Shown here piece by piece: positions 25,209 to 34,990 of a DNA stretch of 64,000 nt (position 1 is the stretch's first letter; every line of letters starts with the position of its first letter). The stretch comes from an uncultured Clostridia bacterium (lineage in GTDB: Bacteria; Bacillota; Clostridia; TANB77; CAG-465): the NCBI GenBank assembly GCA_934132895.1, contig CAKPAG010000006.1, positions 26,522 to 90,521 on the forward strand, in the 5' to 3' direction. The notes beneath the pieces were generated by a model, which made no database searches, was not told where the DNA came from, and worked only from the letters and a program-made list of their open reading frames with translations. The translations under genes and the position numbers were made by a program.

Positions 25209-27182
25209 TTATTTTCCATATATAACTTCCATTTTACTTGGATTTACACTAGTGCCAATTGATATATTATTGGTTCCATTTATAGTTGATATTTCTGGTA
25301 TATTTATGCTTTCTTGTTTTTTATTTATTAATACATAGTCTACTACTATATTATGAGACTTTACCCAAGCTTTAAAATCATTTGCACTATCTGCAGTTAA
25401 TCTATTTTTAGCAATACTTACATAAATATAATTCTTTTCTAAAGAATAAATTGCTTCATTACTAGCATTAATCGTACTCGAAACATTAGAAGAAAAAGTA
25501 TTTGATATAGCAGATCCAAACTGTATACCACTTAGTGAACAAGCATAAGTATGATAATTATCACCATTTTTATAATTCCACCAATTTTCATTTCCTTTTA
25601 ATGTAGTTTCACCTATACTTCTTACGACTTTTTTATTTTTTAAATCTATATAATCTGCATATTCTCCTATTTTTCTTAAAGGTTCATCTAAATATATATA
25701 TATAGTTTTTTCTTTATATGGTTCATACCCTGTTTCTTTGTTTCCCTCTTCAATCTGAAATGTATTGATATCTATATAATTCATAAAGTGATAATTATAA
25801 CTTATTGTTCCTATTGACTTTATAGTTTTATTAGCTTTAGACGTATAAGAAATATGCTTCCATTTCACATCCTCATTTGAGTTTGAAACTTTAATGCTTT
25901 CATTTGAATCATCAGTATAATAAATACAAAGTAAAACTGCATTTTTGTTGTTTGCTTCGGATGAGTTTACTAATTGTTTATAGTCAAAGGAGAACGTATA
26001 TTGAGTATTTTCTTTAAAGTTAATACCTGTATATTGGGTACCTCTATTATCTATAAAGCCAACACACTCTCTACCATCAAGTGTTGTTTCTGTATACCTT
26101 GATTCTGTTGCCAATCCACTATAAACTTGTTTAGCTGTTCCTAAATTTTTACCTACTGCTGTTAATGTTATAGGTATTGCATATTTCCCATATGCTACGT
26201 ATTCTGTTGCAATGTTTCCCTCTTCTAATTGAATGGAATTTTCATCAAAATAACATCCTTGGCTATATGAATATGTTGTTTCAATATGGCTAATTGTTTT
26301 ACCTAAATTAGATTTCAAGGTATACGAGTTCCATGTGGAATCATTTTTAACATAAATCGTACTTCCTGTACCATCTGTATAAACAAATTTAAAACCTGTA
26401 GAAACACCTGTCCCTACTATTCCTTTTGCTCTAAAACTAAGAATATACTGAGTTTGGGGTTTAAATTGTCCAGACATATATGGTTTTCCATTACTGCCAC
26501 CCCTTGGACTATAATATATACAGCTAGTACCATCAACTTCTGTCTTTTCTACATATTTGGTTGAAAAACTTCTTAAAAATTCATACCATTTATTTACATC
26601 AAATTTATTTTTTATATCTCCAACACTTTCTATCTCTACTGGATTATCTGTACTAGGCGTTCCATTTTGTACACTATTTCCATATATTTTTAGATTTTCT
26701 AGTTTATCTTCAAATTCAGTATCAATTTGTGCAGTACCATTATCAGATTCTGCTTTATCATAATCTGCTGTTATTCCATCAAAAACTTCCACAGCCCACG
26801 AGTATTCTTTCATATTTGAATAGTCATAATAATTTAATCTGCCACCTATTATTTTTATTTTATTTAAATACTTATCATTTATACTAGGTAAAACTAACTT
26901 AATATTTTGATCTGTTTGTTCGATTCCATCCTCAACTAAAATATTTTCATCTGCATACAATTCTTCTACTTCATATACTCCTTGATTTTCCGCCATTTTT
27001 CTATGTATGTATGTATTTAAGTCTTCTTTTAAAGCAGACATATCAGTTTCAAAAGCAACCTTTTTAGCATTTTCTATTGGATTATTATTTGTAAGTGTTA
27101 ATATTATTGCTGCAGAAAGTACTATTGTTACTGCTATTGTTATCACAAGTACTATAAGTGATATTCCTTTTTTTTCTCTCAT
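25209..27182 (-). CDS. Pilin-like protein with phage-tail-like modules, copy 3 (longest)
   Basis: The 657-residue member of the array begins MREKKGISLIVLVITIAVTI and is more diverged in the head than copies 1 and 2. It has an extra beta module before the shared one: residues ~195-330 with KFDVNKWYEFLRSFSTKY and YILSFRAKG. Then comes the same GTAKQVYSGL / FSFDYKQ / KHISYTSKANKTIKSIGTIS domain as copy 2, the DEPLRKIGEYADYIDLKNKK segment and the EISTINGTNNISIGTS end. It looks like the parental or most complete form. A separate promoter lies at 27223-27251, and no sequence is shared with the other two promoters. Function is inferred only from the pilin-like anchor and tail-fibre-like modules. Confidence 0.75.
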   Translation of the reverse strand: MREKKGISLIVLVITIAVTIVLSAAIILTLTNNNPIENAKKVAFETDMSALKEDLNTYIHRKMAENQGVYEVEELYADENILVEDGIEQTDQNIKLVLPSINDKYLNKIKIIGGRLNYYDYSNMKEYSWAVEVFDGITADYDKAESDNGTAQIDTEFEDKLENLKIYGNSVQNGTPSTDNPVEIESVGDIKNKFDVNKWYEFLRSFSTKYVEKTEVDGTSCIYYSPRGGSNGKPYMSGQFKPQTQYILSFRAKGIVGTGVSTGFKFVYTDGTGSTIYVKNDSTWNSYTLKSNLGKTISHIETTYSYSQGCYFDENSIQLEEGNIATEYVAYGKYAIPITLTAVGKNLGTAKQVYSGLATESRYTETTLDGRECVGFIDNRGTQYTGINFKENTQYTFSFDYKQLVNSSEANNKNAVLLCIYYTDDSNESIKVSNSNEDVKWKHISYTSKANKTIKSIGTISYNYHFMNYIDINTFQIEEGNKETGYEPYKEKTIYIYLDEPLRKIGEYADYIDLKNKKVVRSIGETTLKGNENWWNYKNGDNYHTYACSLSGIQFGSAISNTFSSNVSSTINASNEAIYSLEKNYIYVSIAKNRLTADSANDFKAWVKSHNIVVDYVLINKKQESINIPEISTINGTNNISIGTSVNPSKMEVIYGK

Positions 27183-27222
27183 ATTCTTCCCTCTCTATAT
27201 TCCTATATATTTTAATAACACT

Positions 27223-27251
27223 ATTATATAATAAATCTTTTATTATATCAA
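27223..27251 (-). promoter_or_regulatory. Promoter of pilin-like copy 3
   Basis: TTGATA (27246-27251), 17 bases and TATAAT (27223-27228) on the minus strand, about 40 bases before the start codon at 27182. Confidence 0.65.
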
Positions 27252-27412
27252 TAAATTTAGAATAATATTTTCAAACAATCTTTTACTAGAAAAATAATGT
27301 CAAAATTTATACATTATTAGCGATTTAATTGAATATATTATACTAATGTTATATATTCCTTACTACAGGGATTTTTAACCAATATATTAATATATAAAGG
27401 GGATGAAAAAAT

Positions 27413-27811
27413 TTGAAAGGAGTAAATATTAATCTAATACCTAAGTACATTTTAAAAGAATTAGCCGTCTTAGAAGAAGTATCTATGTTTATCTTACCAA
27501 ATGGATACATTATAAACGGAAAATATTTAAATGACTGGGAAAGTACATTAAAAGATAAATTATATAAAATATATGAAAGACATGGAGTATATGTAAACAT
27601 TGAAATAACTACTTTTAGTTTAGCTAGTAAAAAAATAGAGCAAAAAAATTTAGTTATAGATGTTAAGCACCTTACCAAACTTTTAATGAGCTACTTAGTA
27701 AAAAATATATCTGTCTCTATTATAATTAATAATTATCATAACAGATATGGTTATTTGATAATTCCTGGTGAACAATTCAAAAGAGATAAGGTGAATATTT
27801 ATAATATGTAA
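27413..27811 (+). CDS. Hypothetical 132-residue protein
   Basis: No recognised family. It reads from a TTG at 27413 with an AAGGGGATG site upstream. The central DWESTLKDKLYKIYE segment (near residues 41-55) matches WETPLKDNLSSIYE in the gene 120 bases downstream, and both are followed by a beta-rich half. The two are probably distant paralogues. No membrane helix or catalytic motif is seen. Confidence 0.6.
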   Translation: MKGVNINLIPKYILKELAVLEEVSMFILPNGYIINGKYLNDWESTLKDKLYKIYERHGVYVNIEITTFSLASKKIEQKNLVIDVKHLTKLLMSYLVKNISVSIIINNYHNRYGYLIIPGEQFKRDKVNIYNM

Positions 27812-27839
27812 TATAATATAATAAAAACTAGAGTAAAAG

Positions 27840-27868
27840 TTGACATATTATGCAAAATGTGTTATATT
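27840..27868 (+). promoter_or_regulatory. Sigma-A promoter of the gene at 27933
   Basis: TTGACA (27840-27845), 17 bases and TATATT (27863-27868). It separates the two small paralogous genes into independent transcripts. Confidence 0.75.
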
Positions 27869-27932
27869 ATGTATACTAGTGAATTTATATATTATATATA
27901 AATAAATATAATTTTTTAAAGGAGGGCTAACT

Positions 27933-28301
27933 ATGCCAAACTATTTAATTCCTGAAGAACTTTCAAAAATTTCAACTAATATGAAGTTTTTGCACACTTC
28001 TTCAAATGATCCCAAAGTTATCTTTTTAGCGCCCAGCAGTGAAAAATTCTTCCTGAACTTTCCTAAAGCTTGGGAAACACCACTAAAAGATAATTTAAGC
28101 TCTATATACGAAGATGGAGCTAACAGATATTCTTTTACTATTTCAACTTATGACGGAGAAAAAATATCTTCCTATTCCTTAAACATGTTAGGTCTAGAGT
28201 TTAAAGATTACTTAGCAGGAATTTTAAAATTCTCTAAAACTATCTCTTTATCTGTAGCATGTGGAACCAAAGCTGCAAATTATATAATTTGCAAAGCTTA
28301 G
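27933..28301 (+). CDS. Hypothetical 122-residue protein, paralogue of the preceding gene
   Basis: The protein begins MPNYLIPEELSKISTNMKFL and has AWETPLKDNLSSIYEDG near residues 48-64, aligning with the preceding gene. The second half is beta-rich (FTISTYDGEKISSYSLNMLG, TISLSVACGTKAANYI). An AAGGAGGG ribosome binding site gives a firm start. It has its own promoter and a strong terminator. No function can be named. Confidence 0.7.
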   Translation: MPNYLIPEELSKISTNMKFLHTSSNDPKVIFLAPSSEKFFLNFPKAWETPLKDNLSSIYEDGANRYSFTISTYDGEKISSYSLNMLGLEFKDYLAGILKFSKTISLSVACGTKAANYIICKA

Positions 28302-28307
28302 AAAAAC

Positions 28308-28338
28308 AACCGCTAGTTTTTAATTTTAACTAGCGGTT
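28308..28338 (+). terminator. Bidirectional terminator between the small gene and rpoD
   Basis: AACCGCTAGTT (28308-28318) pairs perfectly with AACTAGCGGTT (28328-28338), with A and T flanks. It lies between the convergent ends of the plus-strand gene and rpoD. Confidence 0.9.
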
Positions 28339-28343
28339 ATCTT

Positions 28344-29729
28344 TTAGCTCTCACTATTCATAAAATCTTTAAGTCTTTTACTTCTACTTGGATGCCTTAA
28401 TTTTCTTAACGCCTTTGCTTCAATTTGTCTAATTCTCTCACGAGTAACCATAAATTCTTTTCCAACTTCTTCTAATGTTCTCATTCTTCCATCTTGAAGT
28501 CCAAATCTCAATTTCAAAACTTTTGCTTCTCTTGGAGTTAATGTTTGCATTACTTCTTCTATGTGTTCTCTTAAAAGTACATCTGCAGCTTGTTCAGATG
28601 GTGATGGTGCATCGTCATCCGGTATAAAGTTTCCAAGATTACTTTCATCTTCTTCACCAACAGGAGTTTCTAAAGATATTGGCTCTTGTGCAACTTTTAG
28701 AACTTCCCTTACTTTTTCAACTGGCATTTCAAGTTCTGCTGCAATTTCTTCTGGAGTTGGTTCTCTACCTAGAGTTTGAAGTAAATGTCTTGATGTTCTT
28801 ATTAATTTATTAATTGTTTCAACCATATGAACTGGTATTCTAATTGTTCTTGCTTGGTCTGCAATAGCTCTTGTAATTGCTTGTCTTATCCACCATGTAG
28901 CATATGTACTAAATTTATATCCCTTAGACTGGTCAAATTTATCTACAGCTTTAATAAGTCCTAAATTACCTTCTTGAATAAGATCAAGAAAATGCATTCC
29001 ACGGCCAATATATTTTTTAGCTATACTTACAACAAGTCTTAAGTTCGATTCTATAAGTTGTTTTTTAGCTTCTGCGTCACCATTTACCATTCTTTCAGCA
29101 AGTTCATTTTCTTGTTCATATGTTAAAAGAGGAATTTTTCCTATTTCTTTTAAAAACATCTTAACAGGGTCGTCAACATTTATTGTGTCAACAAAGTCCA
29201 TATTTTTAACATCATTTTCAAGTAAAATATCTTTTTCTATTTCTGTTATATCTTCAAGATTAGGTTCTATATCAAGTTCTGCCATGCTTGCCACATCTTC
29301 GTTTGGTAATTTATCAACATCTACGTCTTCATTATCTAAATCACCATTTTCTACTTCTTGAGGAAATTTAGCAAGTAAATCCACATTTTGTTTTTTATTT
29401 TTTTCTTTTTCTTCATCAAGTATTATATTCAAATTTACCTTAGCTAGTTCATCATATATTTTAGAAGTTTGTTCTGGTGTAAAATTTTCATCATCAATAA
29501 ACTTTACCATTTCTTTATATGTAACACTATTTTTTTCTAAAGCTTTTTTAACGAATTCTTTTACCTTTTCTTTTTGCTCTTTTGTAAATTTACTTTTTGC
29601 TTCTGTACTTTTTACAACTTTTTTTGTTACTTTAATGTCCTTTTCTTGAACATCTTTTTTAGCTTTTTTTTCTTTTTTATCCTCACTAGCTTTAACTACT
29701 TCTTTTTTATCCTTTTTTTCCTTTTCCAT
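28344..29729 (-). CDS. rpoD: Primary sigma factor RpoD (sigma-A)
   Basis: The housekeeping sigma factor directs RNA polymerase to the TTGACA/TATAAT promoters seen through this window. The 461-residue protein has a lysine-rich N-terminus (1-50), a region 1.1-like domain, region 1.2 (DPVKMFLKEIGKIPLLTYEQ), region 2 with GYKFSTYATWWIRQAITRAI and region 4 with TLEEVGKEFMVTRERIRQIE, then AKALRKLR. It follows dnaG on the same strand by 36 bases, the standard dnaG-rpoD macromolecular-synthesis pair. Confidence 0.98.
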   Translation of the reverse strand: MEKEKKDKKEVVKASEDKKEKKAKKDVQEKDIKVTKKVVKSTEAKSKFTKEQKEKVKEFVKKALEKNSVTYKEMVKFIDDENFTPEQTSKIYDELAKVNLNIILDEEKEKNKKQNVDLLAKFPQEVENGDLDNEDVDVDKLPNEDVASMAELDIEPNLEDITEIEKDILLENDVKNMDFVDTINVDDPVKMFLKEIGKIPLLTYEQENELAERMVNGDAEAKKQLIESNLRLVVSIAKKYIGRGMHFLDLIQEGNLGLIKAVDKFDQSKGYKFSTYATWWIRQAITRAIADQARTIRIPVHMVETINKLIRTSRHLLQTLGREPTPEEIAAELEMPVEKVREVLKVAQEPISLETPVGEEDESNLGNFIPDDDAPSPSEQAADVLLREHIEEVMQTLTPREAKVLKLRFGLQDGRMRTLEEVGKEFMVTRERIRQIEAKALRKLRHPSRSKRLKDFMNSES

Positions 29730-29765
29730 TTAAAATCTCCTTTAATATTTACAATTTTAAAATTA

Positions 29766-31577
29766 TTATTTTTTTAATTTAGATATCTCTAAAATAATTT
29801 GGTTAAGTTCAAGTTGCAAAATTTCTCGTTCATCTTTTGAAATATCTTGATCTAATCTTTTAAAGATTTCATCTCTTCTTAAATATAGTTTTTCCTTTTG
29901 CTTTACTTTTAATACATCACTTAACAGTTTTTCTTTATCTGCTCCAGAAATATCCAAATACATTATATCTGTAATTTCTTTCATAAGCTCATTATCTTTT
30001 ACTTTAGTTAAAATATCTACTTTATTTATATCATACTCTTTAGATAAGTTCAACAAAAACTCATATACCTTTTTTACATTTTCATCATGAATATCATCAA
30101 TTGTTATTTGTTCTATAATATCTTTTTGAATTTTTTTATCTTTACTAAGTAGCAAGGCCATAATATATTGCTCTTGTCTTTTTTTTATATCAGTTACCAT
30201 TTGCATTTTTCTATTTATGCTTTGTACATCTATTACTACTTGATTTCCTTCTACTTTTTTTATTCTTTTTTCAACTTCCTGTAAAATAGGTCCTGTTCCC
30301 ATATTATATTTTTTAGCAATCTTATCTATATACACTTCTCTTTCAATTGTATTGTCAATTCTTGCTAAAATATTAGCAGCTTGAGTTAAGAAATTTATTT
30401 TTGAATCTATATCATTTTCATTTAAGTCTTTTTCTAATTTTGAAATCTTAAATTCTACAAGTGAAATACTATTATCTATACAATTTTTAAATCTTTCTTT
30501 TCCATATTTATTTATATATTCATCCGGATCTTTTACATCTTGTCTGTCTAGTATTAAAACTTTTACTTTAAGTCCTTTAGAAACTAATATATCTAGCCCT
30601 CTTAAAGTTGCCGCTTGTCCAGCACCATCTTGATCATACCCTATAATTACATTATCTGTATATTTTTTTATAAGGCGAGCTTGATTTTCTGTAAGAGCTG
30701 TACCTAATGATGCAACTGCATTTGTAAATCCAGATTTTTGAAGAGCTATTGCATCCATATAACCTTCAACGATTATAATATTATCTAGTTTTTCTCTTTT
30801 GGCAAAATTTAAAGCATACAAATTTTTTCCTTTAAAATATATATCGTTTTCAGGTGAATTTACATACTTTGGTAAAGAATTATCTAAAACTCTTCCTCCA
30901 AATGCAATTATTCTATCTCTTACATCAAATATAGGGAACATCAATCTGTTAAAGAATCTATCATATATTTTTCCACGTTCATTTTTTAATATTATTCCTG
31001 TTTTAAATATTTCTTCATCCTTAAATCCTAAACTTTTCAAATGTTCATAAAGTGGTACTCTTCCTGTTGCATAGCCTATACCAAATTTCTTTAAAGTATT
31101 TATATCAAATTGTCTTTTTTTAACATAATCTTTTACTCTACTTGATTTAGAGTTTAATTCTTCTACTAAATTATTATGATAATATATACCTACTTCTTTA
31201 TTTATTTTAAACAGTGTTTCTTTTAAGTCTTTTCTATTTTCGTTAATTTTATTTGCACCTTTATATGATGATTTTACCTCATATCTTTCAAGGTCAATAT
31301 GTGCTCTTTCTGCTAAATATTCTACACTATCCCAAAAGTCAAGGTTTTCAATTTTCATAATAAATGATATAACATTTCCACCCTCACTACATCCAAAGCA
31401 TTTGAATATTTGCTTATCCATAGACACACAAAAAGAAGGTGTCTTTTCTCTATGAAAAGGGCAAAGTCCCATGAAGTTTCTGCCACTTTTTCTAAGAGCA
31501 ACATATTCAGATATAACATCTACGATATCATTTTGTGATATTACTTCTTCGATTAAATCTTCTGAATAATATGCCAA
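29766..31577 (-). CDS. dnaG: DNA primase DnaG
   Basis: DnaG makes RNA primers for the replication fork. The 603-residue protein has an N-terminal CHC2 zinc domain (LCPFHREKTPSFCVS...FKCFGC, residues ~38-64), the primase core, and a TOPRIM domain (IIVEGYMDAIALQKSGFTNA near 264, GYDQDGAGQAATLRGLD near 312). A C-terminal helicase-binding region follows. Length is normal. It lies immediately upstream of rpoD. Confidence 0.98.
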   Translation of the reverse strand: MAYYSEDLIEEVISQNDIVDVISEYVALRKSGRNFMGLCPFHREKTPSFCVSMDKQIFKCFGCSEGGNVISFIMKIENLDFWDSVEYLAERAHIDLERYEVKSSYKGANKINENRKDLKETLFKINKEVGIYYHNNLVEELNSKSSRVKDYVKKRQFDINTLKKFGIGYATGRVPLYEHLKSLGFKDEEIFKTGIILKNERGKIYDRFFNRLMFPIFDVRDRIIAFGGRVLDNSLPKYVNSPENDIYFKGKNLYALNFAKREKLDNIIIVEGYMDAIALQKSGFTNAVASLGTALTENQARLIKKYTDNVIIGYDQDGAGQAATLRGLDILVSKGLKVKVLILDRQDVKDPDEYINKYGKERFKNCIDNSISLVEFKISKLEKDLNENDIDSKINFLTQAANILARIDNTIEREVYIDKIAKKYNMGTGPILQEVEKRIKKVEGNQVVIDVQSINRKMQMVTDIKKRQEQYIMALLLSKDKKIQKDIIEQITIDDIHDENVKKVYEFLLNLSKEYDINKVDILTKVKDNELMKEITDIMYLDISGADKEKLLSDVLKVKQKEKLYLRRDEIFKRLDQDISKDEREILQLELNQIILEISKLKK

Positions 31578-31644
31578 TTTAAATCCACCTTCCTTATATT
31601 TATTTTTATATTTTACATTTTAATATAGTAATTCTTACTTAAAC

Positions 31645-32907
31645 TTATGCAACTAACATTTTTATTCTTTCTTCTCTATTTAAATATATATTTGAAGTAT
31701 TAACAATAGCTACTAAAATACTAAGCACAGTAAATACTGGTGAAAAATAATATATATTTAAATCAAATACTGAAACCATAACAAAAAGTACCATTAAAAT
31801 TAATTTCATAAGTGTTGATTTAGTATCATATCTTCTATGCAAGAAAAATGCTAACGCTTCCATAAATAGTATGTATACATACACACATAAATAAAATCTT
31901 GGAGCTGATAATAAATATACATTTGCTTTATTTATTAAACTTCTTGCAATATTTTTGATATTAAAATCTTTAGAGAATACTTCTGAAATTTTTACATCTT
32001 CAATTTGAGATATAACGAAATTCAAATGTACATTATTTGAAAGTTTATCAAGTATTATTCTTCCCATAAAATTAATTATTAATATCAAAACAATAGAAAG
32101 TAAAATTACTACTATTAGTTTGTTTATATTTATTCTTTCAATTTTATATAAGCTTTCACGTTTACTTTGAGTAAGTGAAGCCATAAATTTTTTAGGAAAA
32201 TTAATATGTGTATTATCTAAATTATATGTTATAAATATTGTAAGTAAAATTATAACTATCCAAGCAACTACACTTATTCCAAGTAGTGTAGTAATACCTG
32301 CAAGTACTCCAAAAACTACAGTTTCAATTATATACTTATTTGTTTTTACTCCTTTTTGTTTTAATTCATCTATTAAAATTTGAAGTATAAGTATTGAACT
32401 TAAGAAAAACATATTGAAAATCATAGCTGACACATATATTTCAGTATTTGCATTAACGTTTGGAAACATTGTATAAATAAACATTCCAAATACAGATAAT
32501 ATGTCACTCTTTGATACATTGAATATTATTTTTTTAATAATAAAAGCAGTTATAATTGAAACAGATATATGAAAAATCATTTTACTATCTGAAAAACTTG
32601 GCATTGCACTTTTAATTGAAAACAGACTAGTGCCAAGTAATACTAAAATTATATAAATATATCTATATATAAAAGACAATTTTCTTTTTACGTGCTTTTT
32701 ATATAACTTATCTTTTATATACATATATATAAAAGTAAATAAAATGACCGCAAAAACAAATCCAACCTTTAAAAGGAGAGATGTTGAAGTAGTACCAACA
32801 TCTCTACCTCCATTAAACAAGTTAGATATATTTAAGAAACTTAAAAATATAATAAATATTACAAATATTACTACAATTATACTACGTGAAATTCTACTTA
32901 TATTCAT
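31645..32907 (-). CDS. Polytopic membrane protein of unknown function
   Basis: A 420-residue integral membrane protein with roughly ten hydrophobic helices spread along its length, the first near residues 8-28. There is a larger non-membrane stretch around 285-330. I recognise no family. It sits about 43 bases downstream of a sugar-nucleotidyltransferase gene on the same strand, so a role in cell-surface polymer synthesis or transport is possible, which is inference from context only. It precedes dnaG but with a gap of about 65 bases. Confidence 0.75.
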   Translation of the reverse strand: MNISRISRSIIVVIFVIFIIFLSFLNISNLFNGGRDVGTTSTSLLLKVGFVFAVILFTFIYMYIKDKLYKKHVKRKLSFIYRYIYIILVLLGTSLFSIKSAMPSFSDSKMIFHISVSIITAFIIKKIIFNVSKSDILSVFGMFIYTMFPNVNANTEIYVSAMIFNMFFLSSILILQILIDELKQKGVKTNKYIIETVVFGVLAGITTLLGISVVAWIVIILLTIFITYNLDNTHINFPKKFMASLTQSKRESLYKIERININKLIVVILLSIVLILIINFMGRIILDKLSNNVHLNFVISQIEDVKISEVFSKDFNIKNIARSLINKANVYLLSAPRFYLCVYVYILFMEALAFFLHRRYDTKSTLMKLILMVLFVMVSVFDLNIYYFSPVFTVLSILVAIVNTSNIYLNREERIKMLVA

Positions 32908-32950
32908 ATTTTTCCCTACTTTTTATATGCTTGCTACATATATCAACCAA

Positions 32951-33685
32951 TTATTTACTATATAACTCATTAACTAAAGCTAATGCATCATGTGTTCCAA
33001 CATCATAACATTCACCTTCAAATGCATATGCATATGTTGGCATTTTTTTATACATATATGCTACTAGATTTCCTGGTGCATCACATGAATTACCTTCTTC
33101 AAGATATTTTTTTATTTCAGGTAACACTTCTCTAGGATAAATATATTCAGCATAAACAGCATATTTACTTTTTGGTTCAGCAGGCTTTTCTTCAAAGTCT
33201 GTTATTCTCATATCTTCATCAAGTTTAGCAACGCCAACTCTTTTTAAAAGATTGATATCGCTTTCTTCTCTTACACAAACAGATGGTGCATTTTTTGTTT
33301 TATAAAAATTAAAGAAGTCTATTAATTTAAAATCAAATAAATTATCTGTTGCAAGTACTAAAATATCATCATCTATTTTAGCATTTTCAATTGTAAATTC
33401 AATATCACCAATAGCTCCTAATCTATCATCATTATTTGTAGTTCCATCATTAAACACTGTTATATGTTTAACATTTCCCTTTTCTTTTGCCCATTTTTCA
33501 AAATGTGGTGTATATTTTGCATTAGTAACTAAATATATTTCATCTATTTCATCTATCTCATTTACTTTATCTAAAGTATAGTCAAGAATAGCTCTTCCTC
33601 CAACTTCAAGTAAAGCTTTTGGAAAATTTTCAGTGAGTGGAAATAATCTAGTTGCATATCCAGCACATAATAAAATACATTTCAT
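32951..33685 (-). CDS. Sugar/choline-phosphate nucleotidyltransferase
   Basis: A 244-residue NTP-transferase that would activate a sugar-1-phosphate or phosphocholine with a nucleotide. The N-terminal MKCILLCAGYATRLFPLTEN and FPKALLEVGG are the nucleotide-binding signature, with LATDNLFDFKL near 114 as the metal-binding aspartate region and FEEKPAEPKSKYAVYAEYIY further on. It resembles glucose-1-phosphate thymidylyltransferases and LicC-type cytidylyltransferases; the exact substrate is uncertain. It is followed by the membrane protein gene, consistent with a surface-polymer pathway. Confidence 0.9.
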   Translation of the reverse strand: MKCILLCAGYATRLFPLTENFPKALLEVGGRAILDYTLDKVNEIDEIDEIYLVTNAKYTPHFEKWAKEKGNVKHITVFNDGTTNNDDRLGAIGDIEFTIENAKIDDDILVLATDNLFDFKLIDFFNFYKTKNAPSVCVREESDINLLKRVGVAKLDEDMRITDFEEKPAEPKSKYAVYAEYIYPREVLPEIKKYLEEGNSCDAPGNLVAYMYKKMPTYAYAFEGECYDVGTHDALALVNELYSK

Positions 33686-33831
33686 ATAATTCTCTCCTTT
33701 TTAAAAATATAATATCTACTAATATATAATATATAGATATGTAGACATTATAACACATAAAGCTACAAATTTCAATACCTATTTTTGGTATAGGAATCTG
33801 TAATTTATAGTTAAATATATAATTAGAAAAA

Positions 33832-33858
33832 CCCGTTACGTTATATATCAGTAGCGGG
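33832..33858 (-). terminator. Terminator of the FW-motif 304-residue gene
   Basis: CCCGTTAC (33832-33839) pairs with GTAGCGGG (33851-33858), with a U run on the minus strand side. Confidence 0.8.
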
Positions 33859-33884
33859 CTTTTACACTTTATTATTTAGCAATA

Positions 33885-34799
33885 TTAAATTGCTTCTAAA
33901 TCATTTAATTTTTCTTCAAATTCAGAAATTCTTTTTTCTGTTTCATATTGCTCAATTCTATTTAGAGCATATAGATATTTTCTTTCTTGTGAAAGTAATG
34001 ATTGATACTCTTCGTTCCAATCTTCATGGCTTCTAAGAGAAGCATGTACATCATTTAATTTTTCTTCAAGTACAAGTTTTATTGGATCCATAATGTCTTT
34101 GTTTTTATCAAATTTTATACCATTGTCAACCATATGAGTTATAACTTCTGCAAAAAGTCTTTCGCCTTGAGTATTTACACCTTGATCAGCATTATCATAT
34201 AATATATCTACAACTTTATTAACTTTTTCCATACCCATTTTTTCAAATAGAGTATCTACCCTTGAGTCAATAAATTGACCATTCTCTCCAAATACTTCTT
34301 GTCCTTTTATAAACAAGTCTACATTGTTTTGTACTATTCTAGCTTGTTCTATTGGTAATTCTTCAGTAGCGAATTTTAACGCATGTCTGTCATAGTATTT
34401 TCTAAAAGCACTATTACACATTTCTTGCTCTTCAGTATATGGTTTAAAAAATTGTGCATAATCTCTTAATATTTCATGTTGAGTTTTATCTCCACTAACA
34501 TTTTGTCTTAAATCTTCAATATTTTCTCCAAAATATGCTACCACTTTATTATCAATTGCATCTGGTTCATATTTGAAAACAGGTTGATTTAATCCTTCAT
34601 CAGCTTGCATTTGCATTTGTGGATCTAAATTTAAAGTTGCTTGCTCTTGAGAATCTAAATTAACCTCTTGTTGTTCTTGATTTGCTTCTTCAAGCATTAA
34701 ATAATCTTTCTTTAATCCAAATATTTTCATAAATCCATTTTTTACTGAATTTATATCTTCTAAAAACAATTTCCATTCATTTTTCCAAAATTCAAACAT
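33885..34799 (-). CDS. FW-motif protein, 304 residues, unknown function
   Basis: I do not recognise the family. The protein starts MFEFWKNEWKLFLEDINSVK, an aromatic-acidic segment with the pattern FWxxEWxLFxxD that also occurs twice in the neighbouring gene at 35031. A Gln-rich stretch (about 38-70) and a long charged helical region follow, ending in a coiled coil. The ATG at 34799 is chosen because AGAGGTG sits five bases upstream; a TTG seven codons earlier overlaps that site. The gene has its own promoter preceded by 11-base repeats, and a strong terminator. No signal peptide is seen, so it is probably cytosolic. Confidence 0.75.
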   Translation of the reverse strand: MFEFWKNEWKLFLEDINSVKNGFMKIFGLKKDYLMLEEANQEQQEVNLDSQEQATLNLDPQMQMQADEGLNQPVFKYEPDAIDNKVVAYFGENIEDLRQNVSGDKTQHEILRDYAQFFKPYTEEQEMCNSAFRKYYDRHALKFATEELPIEQARIVQNNVDLFIKGQEVFGENGQFIDSRVDTLFEKMGMEKVNKVVDILYDNADQGVNTQGERLFAEVITHMVDNGIKFDKNKDIMDPIKLVLEEKLNDVHASLRSHEDWNEEYQSLLSQERKYLYALNRIEQYETEKRISEFEEKLNDLEAI

Positions 34800-34845
34800 A
34801 TAAACACCTCTTTTGTACAAATAATAACTCTATTATTTTAACAAT

Positions 34846-34912
34846 ATTATACAAAAAGCCAAAATAAAATACAATAGCATTTTTATTATATTTTTATTAC
34901 ATTTTTATTACA
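34846..34912 (-). promoter_or_regulatory. Promoter with upstream 11-base direct repeats
   Basis: The minus strand has TTGTAT (34869-34874), 17 bases and TATAAT (34846-34851). Upstream, on the plus strand, ATTTTTATTAY repeats three times with an 11-base period (34879-34912). The same type of box occurs at the same distance before the gene at 35031. Confidence 0.55.
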
Positions 34913-34990
34913 ATATATGCTTTTATAGTTCTTTTTCTTTTAATATAGTCCCAATTTCAATTTGTATTTTACATAATTTTAATATATGGT

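Noticed and set aside
21825..27182. The pilin-like array as a prophage
   Set aside because: Despite tail-like modules there are no capsid, terminase, integrase or lysis genes nearby, and the N-termini are membrane-anchored with separate promoters.
27349..27678. A 109-codon minus-strand frame
   Set aside because: Antisense to the small plus-strand gene at 27413, which has a ribosome binding site and a paralogue downstream.
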